Below, piece after piece: positions 1 through 8,476 of a DNA stretch of 64,000 nucleotides (positions are counted from its first letter, which is position 1; the number at the start of each line of letters is the position of its first letter). A program made the translations under genes and the position numbers. Location of the stretch: NCBI GenBank assembly GCA_963730305.1, contig CAVSRB010000001.1:186001-250000 (forward strand), in the 5' to 3' direction. Under the pieces are notes generated by a model, which was given only the letters and a program-made list of their open reading frames with translations, made no database searches and was not told where the DNA came from. Source of the stretch: CAMYMQ01 sp963730305 (lineage in GTDB: Bacteria; Pseudomonadota; Alphaproteobacteria; Bin65).

Positions 1-807
1 CCGCGCCAGCAGATAGCCCAGCCCGGCGAGGACCGAGCTCTTGAACGACTGGCGCAGGAACTCGCTGACCAGCCGCGCGGTGCCCTCGGCGCTCTTCAGC
101 GCGATGTTGCCGCTGAAGCCGTCGGCGACGACCACGTCGACCGTGCCGGCCGCGATGTCGTCGCCCTCGATGAAGCCGTGGAAGTTGATCGGATAGCCGC
201 GCAGGATCGACGCCGCGGCGCGCAGCTCGTCGTGGCCCTTCATCTCTTCCGAGCCGACGTTGAGCAGGCCGACGGTCGGCTGGAGCGAGCCGAGCACGGT
301 GCGGGCGAACAGCTCGCCCATCACCGAGAACTGGACCAGGTTGTCGGCGGTGCACTCGATGTTGGCGCCGAGGTCGAGCATCACGCTCTCGCCGCGCAGG
401 GTCGGGAAGAAGGACGCCATCGCCGGCCGGTCGATCCCCGGCAGCGTGCGCAGCACGACCTTGGCCATCGCCATCAGCGCGCCGGTGTTGCCCGCCGAGA
501 CGACGCCGTGGGCGCGGCCGTCGCGGACCGCCTCGATCGCCTTGCGCATGCTGGTGTTCTTGCCCGAGCGCAGGGCCACGGACGGCTTGTCCTGGTCGCC
601 GACGAAGTCGGGCGTGTCGACGATCGTCGCCGCCTTGCGCAGGCGCGCCATGCGCTTGAGCAGCGGCGCGAGCTTGCCCTCGGGCCCGAACAGCAGGAAC
701 TGGACGTTCGGGAACCGCTTACGGGCGATGTTGGCGCCGCGGAGTACGGCGCGGGGTGCATTGTCTCCCCCCATCGCATCCAGGGCGATGATTACGCTCG
801 TGCTCAA
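1..807 (-). CDS. plsX: phosphate acyltransferase PlsX (C-terminus beyond window)
   Basis: PlsX makes acyl-phosphate from acyl-ACP and phosphate for phosphatidic acid synthesis at the membrane. The N-terminal part reads IIALDAMGGDNAPRAV, the hallmark start of the family, followed by VSAGNTGALMA, MLDLGANIECT and GLLNVGSEEMKG, all typical PlsX blocks. The gene runs off position 1, so about 269 residues are visible of a usual 340 or so. The start is uncertain. A TTG at 807 gives the family-like N-terminus STSVIIALDAMGG. An in-frame ATG at 855, two bases after the rpmF stop, would add 16 residues. It lies directly downstream of rpmF and yceD, the usual order; fabH would be expected next, outside the window. 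Family assignment is secure. Confidence 0.93.
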   Translation of the reverse strand, partial: MSTSVIIALDAMGGDNAPRAVLRGANIARKRFPNVQFLLFGPEGKLAPLLKRMARLRKAATIVDTPDFVGDQDKPSVALRSGKNTSMRKAIEAVRDGRAHGVVSAGNTGALMAMAKVVLRTLPGIDRPAMASFFPTLRGESVMLDLGANIECTADNLVQFSVMGELFARTVLGSLQPTVGLLNVGSEEMKGHDELRAAASILRGYPINFHGFIEGDDIAAGTVDVVVADGFSGNIALKSAEGTARLVSEFLRQSFKSSVLAGLGYLLAR

Positions 808-857
808 GGAATCTGCCCGTTTGCCTCGCCGCAAAACGCCGCCCGAACGCGGCATGG

Positions 858-1040
858 TCAGGCCGCTTCGACCTCGGCGACCTCACGATCGTCATAATAG
901 CCACAGGCCTGGCAAACGTGGTGCGGGCGCTTGATCTCGCCGCAATTCGGGCACTCCATCGTCGACGGCGTCGACAAGGAATCGTGCGCACGCCGCATAT
1001 TGCGACGCGAACGGGATACTTTTTTCCTGGGAACGGCCAT
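858..1040 (-). CDS. rpmF: 50S ribosomal protein L32
   Basis: This 60-residue protein begins MAVPRKKVSRSRRNMRRAHD, the standard L32 N-terminus. It then has a zinc-ribbon pattern, CPNCGEIKRPHHVCQACGYY, with four cysteines (CxxC...CxxC). L32 is a component of the large ribosomal subunit. The start is the ATG at 1040; the open frame extends upstream but the extension is unlike L32. The gene sits between the DUF177/YceD gene (125 bases upstream) and plsX (immediately downstream), the common bacterial arrangement linking ribosome and phospholipid synthesis genes. The acidic tail EVAEVEAA resembles alphaproteobacterial versions. Confidence 0.97.
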   Translation of the reverse strand: MAVPRKKVSRSRRNMRRAHDSLSTPSTMECPNCGEIKRPHHVCQACGYYDDREVAEVEAA

Positions 1041-1165
1041 AAGTCTTGCTCGCTGAAATTGCCCCGCTCTCTTGGGTCCGGGGCTTCGGGATTTGGGGTT
1101 ACTTAGCGAAATTCCTAGCGGCGGACAAGCCACATTGCCTTGTATTTCTGGCACTTCATCGGCGA

Positions 1166-1693
1166 TTACCGAATCAGGTCGCGAATGTGGCGCAACGGAT
1201 TATCGGTTTCCTCTTCGGGATCGGTCTGCGCGACGGGTCCGGCGGCCGTCGCGGCGGGCGAATGCGGAAACGGATCCAACGCCAGCAGGAGCTGCTGGGC
1301 GACCAGCTCGCCACAGTCGATCGCGCCGCCGTCGACCGGCTCGGGCGAATCCTCGTCCTCCAGCCCAACGTCGAGCTCGTCGCCCGGACCGACCCGCGGC
1401 GCGTCGGTGAAGTAGAGCGTGAAGCTGTCCTCGACCGCCTGGTCGAAGGGGTCGAGCGTGACCACGCAGATCCGGCGTACGGTCGCGCGCAGCGTGCCGT
1501 CGGCGCGGATCACGGCACCGGGCTGGCGGGTCAGGGTGACCGTGCCGTCGAGGTCGACGATCGCCGGCAGGTCGAACCGGCGCGCCAGCGCGGCGCACTC
1601 GGGCTCGGTCGCGACGATCTCCTGGATCACCGGCTCGAGGCCGAGCGCCGTCAGCGGCACCGGCCGGCTCAGTTCGTTGGCGGTCTTGTCCAT
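1166..1693 (-). CDS. YceD/DUF177 family protein
   Basis: This 175-residue protein belongs to the DUF177 (YceD) family. In other bacteria and chloroplasts members are needed for normal 23S rRNA accumulation. The sequence has the family core: LDGTVTLTRQPGAVIRADG, then the RRICVVTLDPFDQAVEDSF stretch, an acidic segment, and the terminal block IDCGELVAQQLLLALDPFP. In many alphaproteobacterial homologues the cysteines of a CxVTLxP motif are present, as in CVVTLDP here. The start chosen is the ATG at 1693. The open frame continues upstream over the neighbouring gene, but that part is unlike the family. Its position immediately upstream of rpmF is diagnostic. It begins 13 bases after the upstream chaperone gene, so they are probably co-transcribed. 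Confidence 0.88.
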   Translation of the reverse strand: MDKTANELSRPVPLTALGLEPVIQEIVATEPECAALARRFDLPAIVDLDGTVTLTRQPGAVIRADGTLRATVRRICVVTLDPFDQAVEDSFTLYFTDAPRVGPGDELDVGLEDEDSPEPVDGGAIDCGELVAQQLLLALDPFPHSPAATAAGPVAQTDPEEETDNPLRHIRDLIR

Positions 1694-1706
1694 GTCGGGC
1701 GCGGGA

Positions 1707-2267
1707 TCAGGCCTGCGCGGCCGGCGCCGGGAAGAGCGCGTCGCCGGCGGCAGCAATCTCGGCGTAGCCACACGCGTCCAACCGCCGCACCGCGTCGGCG
1801 ACATAGCGGGCCGCGGCGTCGATCGCCGTCGGCGCGACCGTGCCGCCGCCGTAGAGGTTGCGCTGGAGGACCGTCTCGAGCGGCTCGTCGCCGGACAGCG
1901 CCCGGCCATAGGCCTCGGCCCGGCCGAGGAAGCCCTTGGCCATGGTCTTGACGCTGCGTCCCAGCGACGTGTCGCTGACGCCGATCTCGCGAAGATTGTG
2001 TTCCATGTCGGCAAACATGGTGTCGAACAGGGCCTGGGCCAAGTCCTGGCCTTCCCGGCCGGCCCGCGCCAGGCGGCGGCAGATCAGGGCGACGTGCAGG
2101 CTCAGCAGGTCGAACCGGCCCTCGACCGTATCGGGCACGCCCATCGCCGCATAGAATTCCGGTTGCCGCGCCTGCTCCACCGCGCGGTCATAGACGGCCT
2201 GGGCGGTCCGGAAGCGCGCCCGGCGCTGCGCCGACAGCAGCCTGAGCAGCGGGTCTATCCACTTCAT
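1707..2267 (-). CDS. ubiquinol-cytochrome c chaperone family protein
   Basis: This 186-residue protein matches the CBP3/UQCC1-type chaperone family, which in mitochondria helps assemble cytochrome b of the bc1 complex. Visible family features are FYAAMGVPDTVEGRFDLLSL near residue 38, the following HVALICRRL helix, and DMEHNLREIGVSDTSLGRSV, in which conserved aspartate, asparagine and glycine residues precede KTMAKGFLGRAEAYG. No signal peptide or membrane segment is seen, so it should act on the cytoplasmic face of the membrane. It is the first gene of the chaperone-yceD-rpmF-plsX run and is divergent from bamE. A role in bc1 assembly here is inferred from the family. Confidence 0.85.
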   Translation of the reverse strand: MKWIDPLLRLLSAQRRARFRTAQAVYDRAVEQARQPEFYAAMGVPDTVEGRFDLLSLHVALICRRLARAGREGQDLAQALFDTMFADMEHNLREIGVSDTSLGRSVKTMAKGFLGRAEAYGRALSGDEPLETVLQRNLYGGGTVAPTAIDAAARYVADAVRRLDACGYAEIAAAGDALFPAPAAQA

Positions 2268-2298
2268 TTTGCGTCCTTTTTCCCGCGCGTCGGAGCAG

Positions 2299-2327
2299 TT
2301 GACAGAATCCGGGTCCGGTGACAGTCT
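2299..2327 (+). promoter_or_regulatory. possible sigma70 promoter for bamE
   Basis: A perfect -35 box TTGACA lies at 2299-2304. Seventeen bases downstream is a weak -10 box, CAGTCT (2322-2327), which keeps the A and T at the two best-conserved positions. It points toward bamE, about 90 bases away, in the 150-base divergent gap after the chaperone gene. The -10 match is poor, so this is tentative. Confidence 0.35.
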
Positions 2328-2417
2328 CGCGCGTGCCGGCCCGGTGCCGGGATCGTTTACCGAGTTGCGTCCGCGACGGCAATCAACGATCCGCCGCCGG
2401 GCGCCGTATTCAAAGAG

Positions 2418-2906
2418 ATGACGCCCCAGATGACGACACGACGCTTCAAATCAGGCCGGATGCTGCTCGCGGCCGCGGCCATCGCGCTCGCGGCGGGCGC
2501 GTGCACGCCGATGGTCGATCTGCGCGGCAACCACGCCGAGCGGGACGACCTGCGAACCATCCAGATCGGCGTCACCAGCAAGCAGGAGGTCGCCCGCAAG
2601 CTCGGCTCGCCCTCCAACATCTCGCCCTTCGACAAGAACGCCTGGTACTACATCAGCAAGCGCGAAGAGCATTTCGCCTTCTTCAAGCCGGACGTCAAGC
2701 AGCAGCAGGTCGTCGAGATCCGCTTCAACGACGAGGGCGTCGTCACCGGGATCAAGCGCTACGGCCTGGCCGACGCGCGCAACGTCGACGTGGTCAGCCG
2801 CGTCACCAAGAGCCGCGGCGGCGAGCCGAGCATGCTGCGCAGCCTGTGGGACACGGTCACCCGCTCGCGGGTCAATAAGAAGAAGAAGAACACTTTCGGG
2901 CTGTAG
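2418..2906 (+). CDS. bamE: outer membrane protein assembly factor BamE (SmpA/OmlA)
   Basis: BamE is a small outer-membrane lipoprotein of the BAM complex, which inserts beta-barrel proteins. The 162-residue product has a lipoprotein signal: a basic N-terminus, the hydrophobic stretch MLLAAAAIALAAG, then a lipobox ending at the cysteine in AAGACTP. The SmpA/OmlA domain follows: LRTIQIGVTSKQEVARKLGSP (trimmed here to its helix and turn), then NAWYYISKREEHFAFFKP and VVEIRFNDEGVV. In-frame ATGs at 2418 and 2430 are both possible; neither has a strong ribosome-binding site. The gene is monocistronic and ends at a strong terminator shared with convergent hppA. The tail is rich in lysine and arginine. 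Confidence 0.93.
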   Translation: MTPQMTTRRFKSGRMLLAAAAIALAAGACTPMVDLRGNHAERDDLRTIQIGVTSKQEVARKLGSPSNISPFDKNAWYYISKREEHFAFFKPDVKQQQVVEIRFNDEGVVTGIKRYGLADARNVDVVSRVTKSRGGEPSMLRSLWDTVTRSRVNKKKKNTFGL

Positions 2907-2945
2907 TCACGGCCACGCGGCTTCGCCGCACGCGCCGGAAAGAAA

Positions 2946-2977
2946 AAACGCCCCGAACCGAGCGGTCCGGGGCGTTT
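2946..2977. terminator. bidirectional rho-independent terminator (bamE / hppA)
   Basis: The ten-base arms AAACGCCCCG (2946-2955) and CGGGGCGTTT (2968-2977) are perfectly complementary. The pairing continues inward through ACCG/CGGT to a very short loop. Because the arms begin and end in A and T runs, the element can terminate transcription of bamE from the left and hppA from the right. Confidence 0.9.
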
Positions 2978-3002
2978 CTCTTTGTCCGGCGTGCGGGCCG
3001 GG

Positions 3003-5099
3003 TCAGTGCGCCAGGATCGCCAGCAGCAGCAGCGCCACGATGTTGGTGATCTTGATCATCGGGTTGACCGCCGGGCCCGCGGTGTCCTTGTAGGGATCGC
3101 CGACGGTATCGCCGGTCACCGCCGCCTTGTGGGCTTCCGAGCCCTTGCCGCCGTGATGGCCGTCCTCGATGAACTTCTTGGCGTTGTCCCAGGCGCCACC
3201 GCCCGCGGTCATCGAGATCGCGACGAACAGGCCCGTGACGATGACGCCGAGCAGCATGGCGCCGAGCGCCGACAGCGCCGCCGACTTGCCGCCGATCAGC
3301 CAGATCACCAGGAACAGGAAGATCGGCGACAGCACCGGGAGCATGGACGGAATGACCATCTCCTTGATCGCCGCCTTGGTCAGCAGGTCGACGCACTTGC
3401 CGTATTCCGGCTTCGCCTCGCCTTCCATGATGCCCTTGATCTCGCGGAACTGGCGGCGCACCTCGTTGACCACCGAGCCCGCCGCGCGGCCGACCGCGGT
3501 CATGCCCATCGCGCCGAAGAGGTACGGCAGCAGGCCGCCGAAGATCAGGCCGACGACCACGAAGGGATTGGACAGCGAGAAGTTGACCGTGACGTCCTTG
3601 AAGAAGGCCGAGCCGGCGTTCTTGAAGTAGCTGATGTCCTGGGTATAGGCCGCGAACAGGACCAGCGCGCCGAGGCCCGCCGAACCGATCGCATAGCCCT
3701 TGGTCACCGCCTTGGTCGTGTTGCCGACCGCGTCGAGCGCGTCGGTGGTGTTGCGCACCTCCGGTTCAAGATCGGCCATCTCGGCGATGCCGCCCGCGTT
3801 GTCGGTGACGGGGCCGTAGGCATCGAGCGCGACGACCATGCCGGCCAGCGCCAGCATCGCGGTCACCGCGATCGCGATGCCGAACAGGCCCGCCAGCAGG
3901 TACGTGGCGATGATCGCGGCGATGATGATGATCGCGGGAACCGCAGTCGCCTCGAGCGAGACGGCGAGGCCCTGGATCACGTTGGTGGCATGGCCGGTGG
4001 TCGAGGCCTGGGCCACCGACTGCACCGGACGATACTCGGTGCCGGTGTAGAACTCGGTGATCCAGATCAGCAGGCCGGTGACGACCAGGCCGATCACGGC
4101 GCAGATGAACAGCGACCAGCCGAAGAAGTGGGCGCCGCCTGCGGTCATCGGTGTGTCGAAGCCGATCACCCACCAGGTCACGAAGGCGATGCCGATCAGC
4201 GACAACAGCGCCGCGGCGATGAAGCCCTTGTAGAGCGCGCCCATGATGTTGTTGCTCGCGCCCAGGCGGACGAAATAGGTGCCGATGATCGAGGTGATGA
4301 TGCACACGCCGCCGATCGCCAACGGATAGAGCACGCCGCCGGTCAGGTTGAAGATGTGCGCGAGGACCATGGTCGCGACCACGGTCACGGCGTAGGTCTC
4401 GAACAGGTCCGCGGCCATGCCGGCGCAGTCGCCGACATTGTCGCCGACGTTGTCCGCGATCACCGCCGGGTTGCGCGGATCGTCCTCGGGGATGCCCGCT
4501 TCGACCTTGCCGACCAGGTCGGCGCCGACGTCGGCGCCCTTGGTGAAGATGCCGCCGCCGAGACGGGCGAAGATCGAGATCAGCGAGGCGCCGAAGCCGA
4601 GCGCGACCAGCGCGTCGACCAGCATCCGCGGCTCGACCTTGAGCACCTCCGTGAGGATGACGTAGTAGCCGGAGACGGCCAGCAGGGCCAGGCCCGCGAC
4701 CAGCATGCCGGTCACCGCGCCCGCCTCGAAGGCGATCCGCAGGCCCTGCGCCAGCCCCTTGCGGGCGGCCTCGGCCGTGCGGACGTTGGCCCGGACCGAC
4801 ACGTTCATGCCGATGTAGCCCGTCGCGCCCGAGAGCACGGCGCCGATCAGGTAACCGATGCCGACCCAGATGCCGAGCAGCACCGAGACGATGATGAAGA
4901 TGACGATGCCGACCCCGGCAATGGTCAGGTACTGCCGGTTCAGATAGGCCTTGGCACCTTCCTGGATGGCGGCGGCGATCTCCTGCATCCGCTCGTTGCC
5001 GGGGCTCGCGGAGAGCACGGCCCGGCTGGTGAAGATGCCGTATAGGACGGCGAGAATCGCGCAGGCGAGCGCGAAATAAGGAACGTAGGCCATCGACAA
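3003..5099 (-). CDS. hppA: K+-independent proton-pumping membrane pyrophosphatase
   Basis: This is a 698-residue, multi-spanning H+-translocating pyrophosphatase that couples PPi hydrolysis to proton export across the inner membrane. The PPi-binding motif is clear around residues 187-235: GGGIFTKGADVGADLVGKVE, then PEDDPRNPAVIADNVGDNVG and DCAGMAADLFE. Near residue 460 the signature GNTTKA carries lysine (K463) where K+-dependent enzymes have alanine. From established knowledge of the family this marks the K+-independent, proton-pumping class. Length and the roughly 15-16 hydrophobic segments fit. The start has AAGAGG some 10 bases upstream of the ATG at 5099. It is monocistronic, with a 226-base region upstream in which I see no certain promoter. 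Confidence 0.97.
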   Translation of the reverse strand: MSMAYVPYFALACAILAVLYGIFTSRAVLSASPGNERMQEIAAAIQEGAKAYLNRQYLTIAGVGIVIFIIVSVLLGIWVGIGYLIGAVLSGATGYIGMNVSVRANVRTAEAARKGLAQGLRIAFEAGAVTGMLVAGLALLAVSGYYVILTEVLKVEPRMLVDALVALGFGASLISIFARLGGGIFTKGADVGADLVGKVEAGIPEDDPRNPAVIADNVGDNVGDCAGMAADLFETYAVTVVATMVLAHIFNLTGGVLYPLAIGGVCIITSIIGTYFVRLGASNNIMGALYKGFIAAALLSLIGIAFVTWWVIGFDTPMTAGGAHFFGWSLFICAVIGLVVTGLLIWITEFYTGTEYRPVQSVAQASTTGHATNVIQGLAVSLEATAVPAIIIIAAIIATYLLAGLFGIAIAVTAMLALAGMVVALDAYGPVTDNAGGIAEMADLEPEVRNTTDALDAVGNTTKAVTKGYAIGSAGLGALVLFAAYTQDISYFKNAGSAFFKDVTVNFSLSNPFVVVGLIFGGLLPYLFGAMGMTAVGRAAGSVVNEVRRQFREIKGIMEGEAKPEYGKCVDLLTKAAIKEMVIPSMLPVLSPIFLFLVIWLIGGKSAALSALGAMLLGVIVTGLFVAISMTAGGGAWDNAKKFIEDGHHGGKGSEAHKAAVTGDTVGDPYKDTAGPAVNPMIKITNIVALLLLAILAH

Positions 5100-5325
5100 T
5101 CTGCCTCTTGGGTTTGCGTAAGCATGCGGAAACCGCGGCGCCGCGTAATCGGGCCGAAGAACGGTCGATCAGACTAATCCGAAGCCGCCGGACTCTCCCC
5201 TATACCCCCTTGCGGGCGCGGCGAAATGTGGCCGAAACATGCCAGAAAGGATTTTCGCGTGCAACATGACTGTGACCATGCGCGCAACGCATGGCCGGCG
5301 CGCCGTTTGTCGCGGCGACGGCCGG

Positions 5326-6294
5326 TCAAAAATGGCGATAGCCCGTCCGGGTCACCGTGACCGAGGCGCCGTGTGCATCGAGTACCCGCACGCCGCGGCC
5401 CGCCTCGATCGAGCCGATGGCGGTAACCCCGACGCCGCATCGCTCGGCGACCGCGGCGATCCGGTCTGCAGCCTCTTGCGGGGCGGTGAACAGCAGCTCG
5501 TAGTCGTCGCCCGCCGCCAGCGCGTCGAGCCGGTCGTAGCCTGCGCACCGGCCCGCCGCCGCCGACAGCGGCACCGCGTCGAGCGCGATCGCCGCGCCGC
5601 ACCCGGACACCGCACAAATATGGCCCAGGTCGGCGATCAGCCCGTCCGAGACGTCGATCGCGGCCGTGGCCAGGCCGACCAGGGCCGGCCCCAGGCCCGT
5701 GCGCGGCTCGGGCACCCGATAGCGGGCGACCAGCGCGTCGCGGTCGCCCGCCTCGGCCGTCGCCCGACCGGTCAACACCGCCAGACCGGCCCCGGCGTCG
5801 CCGATCGTCCCGGAAACGAAGACCCGGTCGCCGGCTTGCGCGCCGCCGCGGGTCAGCGCCCTGCCCTGCGCCACCTCGCCGAACGCGGTCACCGCGATGG
5901 TGACCGGCCCGGGCGTCGACACCGTGTCGCCGCCGACCAGGGTGACGCCGAACCGGCGCTGGTCCTCGCCCAACGCCCCGGCGAACCCCTCCAGCCAGGC
6001 CTCGTCGATCCGCGCCGACAGGGCGAGGGCGAGGTTGTAGTAGCGCGGCGCGGCGCCCATCGCGGCCAGGTCGGACAGGTTGACCCGGAGCGCCTTGCGC
6101 GCGACGTCGCCGGCCGGGTCGTCGGGGCGGAAATGGACGCCTTCGACCAGGGCGTCGTTGGTGACGACCAGATCGAAGCCCGCGCGCGGCGCCAGCACCG
6201 CGGCGTCGTCGGTCAGGCCGAGCGCGCCGGCGCAACCGGCCGCGAGCGGCGCGAAATGCCGGGCGATGATCTCGAATTCGCCGGGAACCGACAT
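5326..6294 (-). CDS. thiL: thiamine-monophosphate kinase
   Basis: ThiL phosphorylates thiamine monophosphate to thiamine diphosphate with ATP. The 322-residue product begins MSVPGEFEIIARHFAPL and has the AIR-synthase-like kinase fold signatures: GLTDDAAVL (metal and nucleotide aspartates), VVTNDALVEGVHF, ALRVNLSDLAAMGA, LVGGDTV and AIDVSDGL near residue 210, then AGDDYELLF. The start is the ATG at 6294; the longer open frame overlaps nusB and is unlikely. It is the last gene of the long rpiB-to-thiL run and lies 14 bases after nusB, the common nusB-thiL pairing. Confidence 0.95.
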   Translation of the reverse strand: MSVPGEFEIIARHFAPLAAGCAGALGLTDDAAVLAPRAGFDLVVTNDALVEGVHFRPDDPAGDVARKALRVNLSDLAAMGAAPRYYNLALALSARIDEAWLEGFAGALGEDQRRFGVTLVGGDTVSTPGPVTIAVTAFGEVAQGRALTRGGAQAGDRVFVSGTIGDAGAGLAVLTGRATAEAGDRDALVARYRVPEPRTGLGPALVGLATAAIDVSDGLIADLGHICAVSGCGAAIALDAVPLSAAAGRCAGYDRLDALAAGDDYELLFTAPQEAADRIAAVAERCGVGVTAIGSIEAGRGVRVLDAHGASVTVTRTGYRHF

Positions 6295-6308
6295 GGCGCG
6301 GTCCGGCC

Positions 6309-6836
6309 TCAGGGGGCCGGCGGCTCGGTTCCCGCGGCGGGCGCCTCGAACTCCTCGGGGCGCAGCACGTGCGCCAGCCGGTCGAGGATGCCGTTGACGA
6401 AGCCCGGCTCGCGCCCCTCGAAGAAGGCGTTGGCGACGTCGACATACTCGGTGATGACCACCCGGGCGGGGATGTCGCTGCGGCTGTACAGCTCGTAGGC
6501 GCCGGCGCGCAGCGTGGCGCACAGCACCCGGTCCATGCGGTCGAGCGACCAGCCCTCGGACAGCGACGAGCCGATCATCCGGTCGAGCGTCTCGCGGGCC
6601 TCGCTGGCGCCGCGCACGACGCTGACGAAATGGCGCTGGTCGGCGGCGCCCAGGCGCGGCCCGTTGCGCTTCGGGTCGAGCCGGTAGCGCAGGAATTCCG
6701 CCATCACGGCCTCGGCCGAAGTGTCGGTCACGTCGATCTGGTAGAGCGCCTGGACGGCGGCGAGCCGCGAGGCGCTGCGGCGGCCGGCGCCGTTGGATCG
6801 GCGGCCACCCCGGGTCGGCTGGAGTTGCTGTGGCAT
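6309..6836 (-). CDS. nusB: transcription antitermination factor NusB
   Basis: NusB binds boxA RNA with NusE (S10) and supports rRNA transcription antitermination. The 175-residue protein has a basic N-terminal tail and then the all-helical NusB core: RRSASRLAAVQALYQIDVTD, RLGAADQRHFVSVVRGA, SLDRMDRVLCATLRAGAYEL, and ITEYVDVANAFFEGREPGFV followed by NGILDRLA. All are hallmark blocks. It is a little longer than the 140-150 residue norm because of proline- and alanine-rich ends. It starts six bases after the ribH stop, and the ribH-nusB pairing is common in bacteria. Confidence 0.96.
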   Translation of the reverse strand: MPQQLQPTRGGRRSNGAGRRSASRLAAVQALYQIDVTDTSAEAVMAEFLRYRLDPKRNGPRLGAADQRHFVSVVRGASEARETLDRMIGSSLSEGWSLDRMDRVLCATLRAGAYELYSRSDIPARVVITEYVDVANAFFEGREPGFVNGILDRLAHVLRPEEFEAPAAGTEPPAP

Positions 6837-6842
6837 CGACGC

Positions 6843-7277
6843 TCAGGTCATCGTGAAGCGGCGCTTGAGCTCGATCATGCGCAGGCAGGCGACGACCGCG
6901 TCGCGGCCCTTGTCGCGCTGCTGGGGATCGGCTCGGGCGACGGCCTGGGCATGGTTCTCGACCGTGAGGATGCCGTAGCCGATCGCCGCGTGCTTGTGCA
7001 GCGCCAGCTCTTGCAGGCCGCGGGCGCTCTCACCGCAGACATAGTCGTAGTGAGTGGTCTCGCCACGGATGACGCAGCCCAGCGCGACGAAGCCGTCGTA
7101 ACGGTCGAGCGCCATGTTGATCACCGCGGGCACCTCGAAGGTGCCGGGCACTTCGAGCCGCTCCCAGGTCACCCCGGCCTCGTCGAGCGCGGCGACCGCG
7201 CCGGCGACCAGCATGTCGCTGATATCCTCGTAGAACCGCGATTCGACGATCAGGACGTGCGGGCTGCGACCGCTCAT
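6843..7277 (-). CDS. ribH: 6,7-dimethyl-8-ribityllumazine synthase
   Basis: RibH condenses 5-amino-6-ribitylamino-uracil with 3,4-dihydroxy-2-butanone 4-phosphate to give the riboflavin precursor lumazine. The 144-residue product shows VLIVESRFYEDISDMLVAGA, the substrate-site segment VPGTFEVPAVINMAL, GCVIRGETTHYDYVCGESAR with the catalytic histidine, and the GYGILTVENHAQAVARAD block. Its ATG overlaps the ribBX stop in an ATGA arrangement, so translation is likely coupled. The next gene is nusB. Assignment is secure. Confidence 0.96.
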   Translation of the reverse strand: MSGRSPHVLIVESRFYEDISDMLVAGAVAALDEAGVTWERLEVPGTFEVPAVINMALDRYDGFVALGCVIRGETTHYDYVCGESARGLQELALHKHAAIGYGILTVENHAQAVARADPQQRDKGRDAVVACLRMIELKRRFTMT

Positions 7278-8476
7278 CGCGAGGCCACCGGGATCGAGCG
7301 ACGTTCGGCCAGGTGCAGGTCGTAGCCCTCGAGGCCGACGATCGTGCGGTTGCTGTTGGTCAGCAGGATCATGTTGCGGACGCCGAGGTCGAGCAGGATC
7401 TGCGCGCCGACGCCATAGTCCCGGAGCGAATGGATCTCGCCGGCTTCCTGCGACGGGATCGGCAGGCCGGCCTCGCGGTCGGCGCGCTCCATGACGTCGT
7501 CCGACAGCGACCGGGCCCAGGGCTCGCGGATCAGCACGACGACGCCGCGCCCGGCTTCGGCGATCATCTCCATGCTCTTCTGCAGCTCGCCGATATGATC
7601 GTCCTTGGAATCGCCGAGCAGGTCGCGGAACACGTTGAGCCGGTGCATGCGGACCAGGGTCGGCGCGTCGGACCGGATCTCGCCCTTGACCAGCGCCAAA
7701 TGCTCGGCATAGGCGGCGCGGTTGACGTAGACATAGGTCTTGAACTGCCCGCCGAAGCGGCTCTCGAAGGTCGTCTTGGCGATCTGCTCGACGATGCGGT
7801 CGTGGCGCCGGCGATAGGCGATCAGGTCGGCGATCGTCGCGATCTTGAGGTTGTGGCGCTGAGAGAAGGAAATCAGGTCGGGCAGCCGCGCCATGGTGCC
7901 GTCCTGGTTCATGATCTCGCAGATCACGCCAGACGGGTTGAGCCCGGCCAGCCGCGCGATGTCGACCGCGGCCTCGGTGTGGCCGGTGCGCACCAGCACG
8001 CCGCCGTCGCGGGCGACCAGCGGGAAGACGTGGCCCGGCACGACGATGTCGTCGCGCCCCTTGGTCGGATCGATGGCGACGGCGACCGTGTGGGCGCGGT
8101 CGGCGGCGGATATCCCCGTGGTCACCCCTTCGGCCGCCTCGATCGAGACGGTGAAGGCGGTGCCCTGGTTCTCGCGATTGTGGCGCGGCATCAGCTCGAG
8201 GCCGAGCTCGCTGGTCCGCTGGCGCGGCAGGGCCAGGCAGATCAGCCCGCGGCCGTGCAGGGCCATGAAGTTGATCACGTCCGGCGTCGCCATCTGCGCC
8301 GGGATCACGAGATCGCCCTCGTTCTCCCGGTCCTCGTCGTCGACCAGGATGAACATGCGGCCGTTGCGGGCCTCGTCGATGATCTCGTCGATCGACGACA
8401 GGTAGGCGAGGTCGTCCTCGCTGCGCTCTTCCGAAGGCGCCGTCACCGTCTTGAAGCGCCGGATGTTGTCCGTCAT
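7274..8476 (-). CDS. 3,4-dihydroxy-2-butanone 4-phosphate synthase with degenerate RibA-like domain (RibBX type)
   Basis: The N-terminal 220 or so residues are a full RibB domain: FILVDDEDRENEGDLVIPAQ with the catalytic acidic cluster, HGRGLICLAL, EGVTTGISAADRAHT, PGHVFPLVARDGG and RTGHTEAAVDIARLAGL. RibB makes the four-carbon unit for lumazine from ribulose 5-phosphate. The C-terminal 180 residues align with GTP cyclohydrolase II, but the three zinc cysteines are gone. Where RibA has HSECLTGD...RCDCG, this protein has HRLNVFRDLLGDSKDDHIG (about residues 276-294). The C-terminal half is therefore unlikely to be an active cyclohydrolase, and a true ribA is expected elsewhere. Such RibB-RibX fusions are known in alphaproteobacteria. 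Genes on both sides overlap it by 4 bases. Confidence 0.93.
   Translation of the reverse strand: MTDNIRRFKTVTAPSEERSEDDLAYLSSIDEIIDEARNGRMFILVDDEDRENEGDLVIPAQMATPDVINFMALHGRGLICLALPRQRTSELGLELMPRHNRENQGTAFTVSIEAAEGVTTGISAADRAHTVAVAIDPTKGRDDIVVPGHVFPLVARDGGVLVRTGHTEAAVDIARLAGLNPSGVICEIMNQDGTMARLPDLISFSQRHNLKIATIADLIAYRRRHDRIVEQIAKTTFESRFGGQFKTYVYVNRAAYAEHLALVKGEIRSDAPTLVRMHRLNVFRDLLGDSKDDHIGELQKSMEMIAEAGRGVVVLIREPWARSLSDDVMERADREAGLPIPSQEAGEIHSLRDYGVGAQILLDLGVRNMILLTNSNRTIVGLEGYDLHLAERRSIPVASR

Noticed and set aside
2982..5045. 687-residue open frame opposite hppA
   Set aside because: It is the complement of a fully conserved pyrophosphatase gene; its composition (Asp, His, Arg and Gly rich) is that of antisense frames in GC-rich DNA.
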